This document shows positions 5,140 to 5,528 of a stretch of 5,528 nt of DNA, one piece after another. The DNA is taken from positions 1 through 5,528 of the forward strand of contig JASHPP010000528.1 in assembly GCA_030038035.1 (NCBI GenBank). The letters run 5' to 3'. This DNA is from Trebonia sp. GTDB taxonomy: Bacteria; Actinomycetota; Actinomycetes; Streptosporangiales; Streptosporangiaceae. The notes beneath the pieces were generated by a model. The model did not search any database, was not told the origin of the DNA, and was given only the letters and a program-made list of their open reading frames with translations. The translations under genes and the position numbers were made by a program. Each line of letters begins with the position of its first letter. The stretch's first letter is position 1.

Positions 5140-5528
5140 TCAGAACGACACGACGCCGAGCCGGTCGAAGGCTCCCTCGGTGAACCAGACCTGGGTCGCG
5201 GTAGCGGTGATCCCGAAGGTGCCCTGGCCCGTGATTCCCTGGGTGAACAGGGTCGGCACGCCGGCCGTCGTGATCCTGCCCAGCACGCCGGCCTCGCGAC
5301 CGTCGGTCGTCACCGTGCTCGCGGTGGTGAACCACAGGTTCCCGTCCGGCCCGGCCGTGATCTGGTCCGGGTCGACCGACACCGGGAAGAGCCGCAGATC
5401 GGTGCCGCTCGGGGAGATGCTCCCGATCGTGTCCGCCGCGGTGAACCACAGGTTGCCGTCGGGGCCGAGGGCGATGTCCTGCAGGCCCGGGACGTTAACC
5501 GGGAACTGGGTGATCACGCCCGCGGGGG
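5140..5528 (-). CDS. Virginiamycin B lyase-like beta-propeller protein, C-terminal fragment
   Basis: The frame runs open off the right edge (…Pro-Ala-Gly-Val-Ile-Thr-Gln-Phe-Pro), so the GTG at 5517 is internal and the gene starts outside the window. The visible 128 residues are the last blades of a propeller. 'ALGPDGNLWFT' and 'TAGPDGNLWFT' repeat 38 residues apart, followed by a weaker 'TATATQVWFTEG' blade and the end 'LGVVSF'. These are the signature repeats of Vgb-type and related NHL/SMP-30-like propellers. No His occurs anywhere in the visible part, although the streptogramin lyase uses His residues in its last third, so lyase activity is unlikely. Many actinobacterial members are exported proteins of unknown role; the N-terminus needed to judge export is missing. 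A 15-bp DNA repeat, GGTGAACCACAGGTT (5326-5340 and 5440-5454), reflects blade duplication. Confidence 0.82.
   Translation of the reverse strand, partial: PAGVITQFPVNVPGLQDIALGPDGNLWFTAADTIGSISPSGTDLRLFPVSVDPDQITAGPDGNLWFTTASTVTTDGREAGVLGRITTAGVPTLFTQGITGQGTFGITATATQVWFTEGAFDRLGVVSF

Overview
High-GC DNA whose third positions are almost all G or C, with actinobacterial gene features: purine-rich ribosome binding sites, GTG/ATG starts, an Ala-Pro-rich exported protein, a membrane-anchored HtrA-type protease and an XRE-cupin regulator. A soil actinomycete is the best guess; genus cannot be read from this window. No tRNA, rRNA, CRISPR array, insertion sequence or phage gene was seen.

Layout, left to right. 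(1) 1-422 (+): C-terminal end of a transketolase-type protein, cut by the window start, followed by a small GC hairpin. (2) 571-1473 (+): a secreted, very glycine-rich protein with a Tat-like signal peptide; its layout resembles the glycine-rich domain of the ALK/LTK type. (3) 1474-1636: a 20-bp tandem repeat running into an AAAA-loop hairpin, then the upstream region of the next gene. (4) 1637-2779 (+): a membrane-anchored HtrA-like serine protease with a complete His-Asp-Ser triad and one PDZ domain. (5) 2780-2936: convergent spacer with a hairpin directly after the stop of the next gene. (6) 2937-3635 (-): XRE-cupin transcriptional regulator. (7) 3636-3734: divergent promoter region with small inverted repeats. 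(8) 3735-5024 (+): creatinase/aminopeptidase P-type M24 protein with a Cys where the second metal-binding Asp is expected. (9) 5070-5101: perfect 14-bp stem terminator. (10) 5140-5528 (-): C-terminal end of a virginiamycin B lyase-like beta-propeller protein, cut by the window end.

How the genes may work together. The clearest functional unit is the divergent pair of XRE-cupin regulator and M24 enzyme: the regulator probably senses a small molecule and controls the hydrolase from the shared 99-bp spacer. The Gly-rich protein and the HtrA protease lie in the same direction and both act outside the cytoplasmic membrane, but a hairpin and about 160 bp separate them, so an operon is not established. 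The window looks mostly like ordinary chromosomal actinobacterial sequence. The points most worth checking are the ALK-like glycine-rich domain in a bacterial exported protein and the altered M24 metal site.
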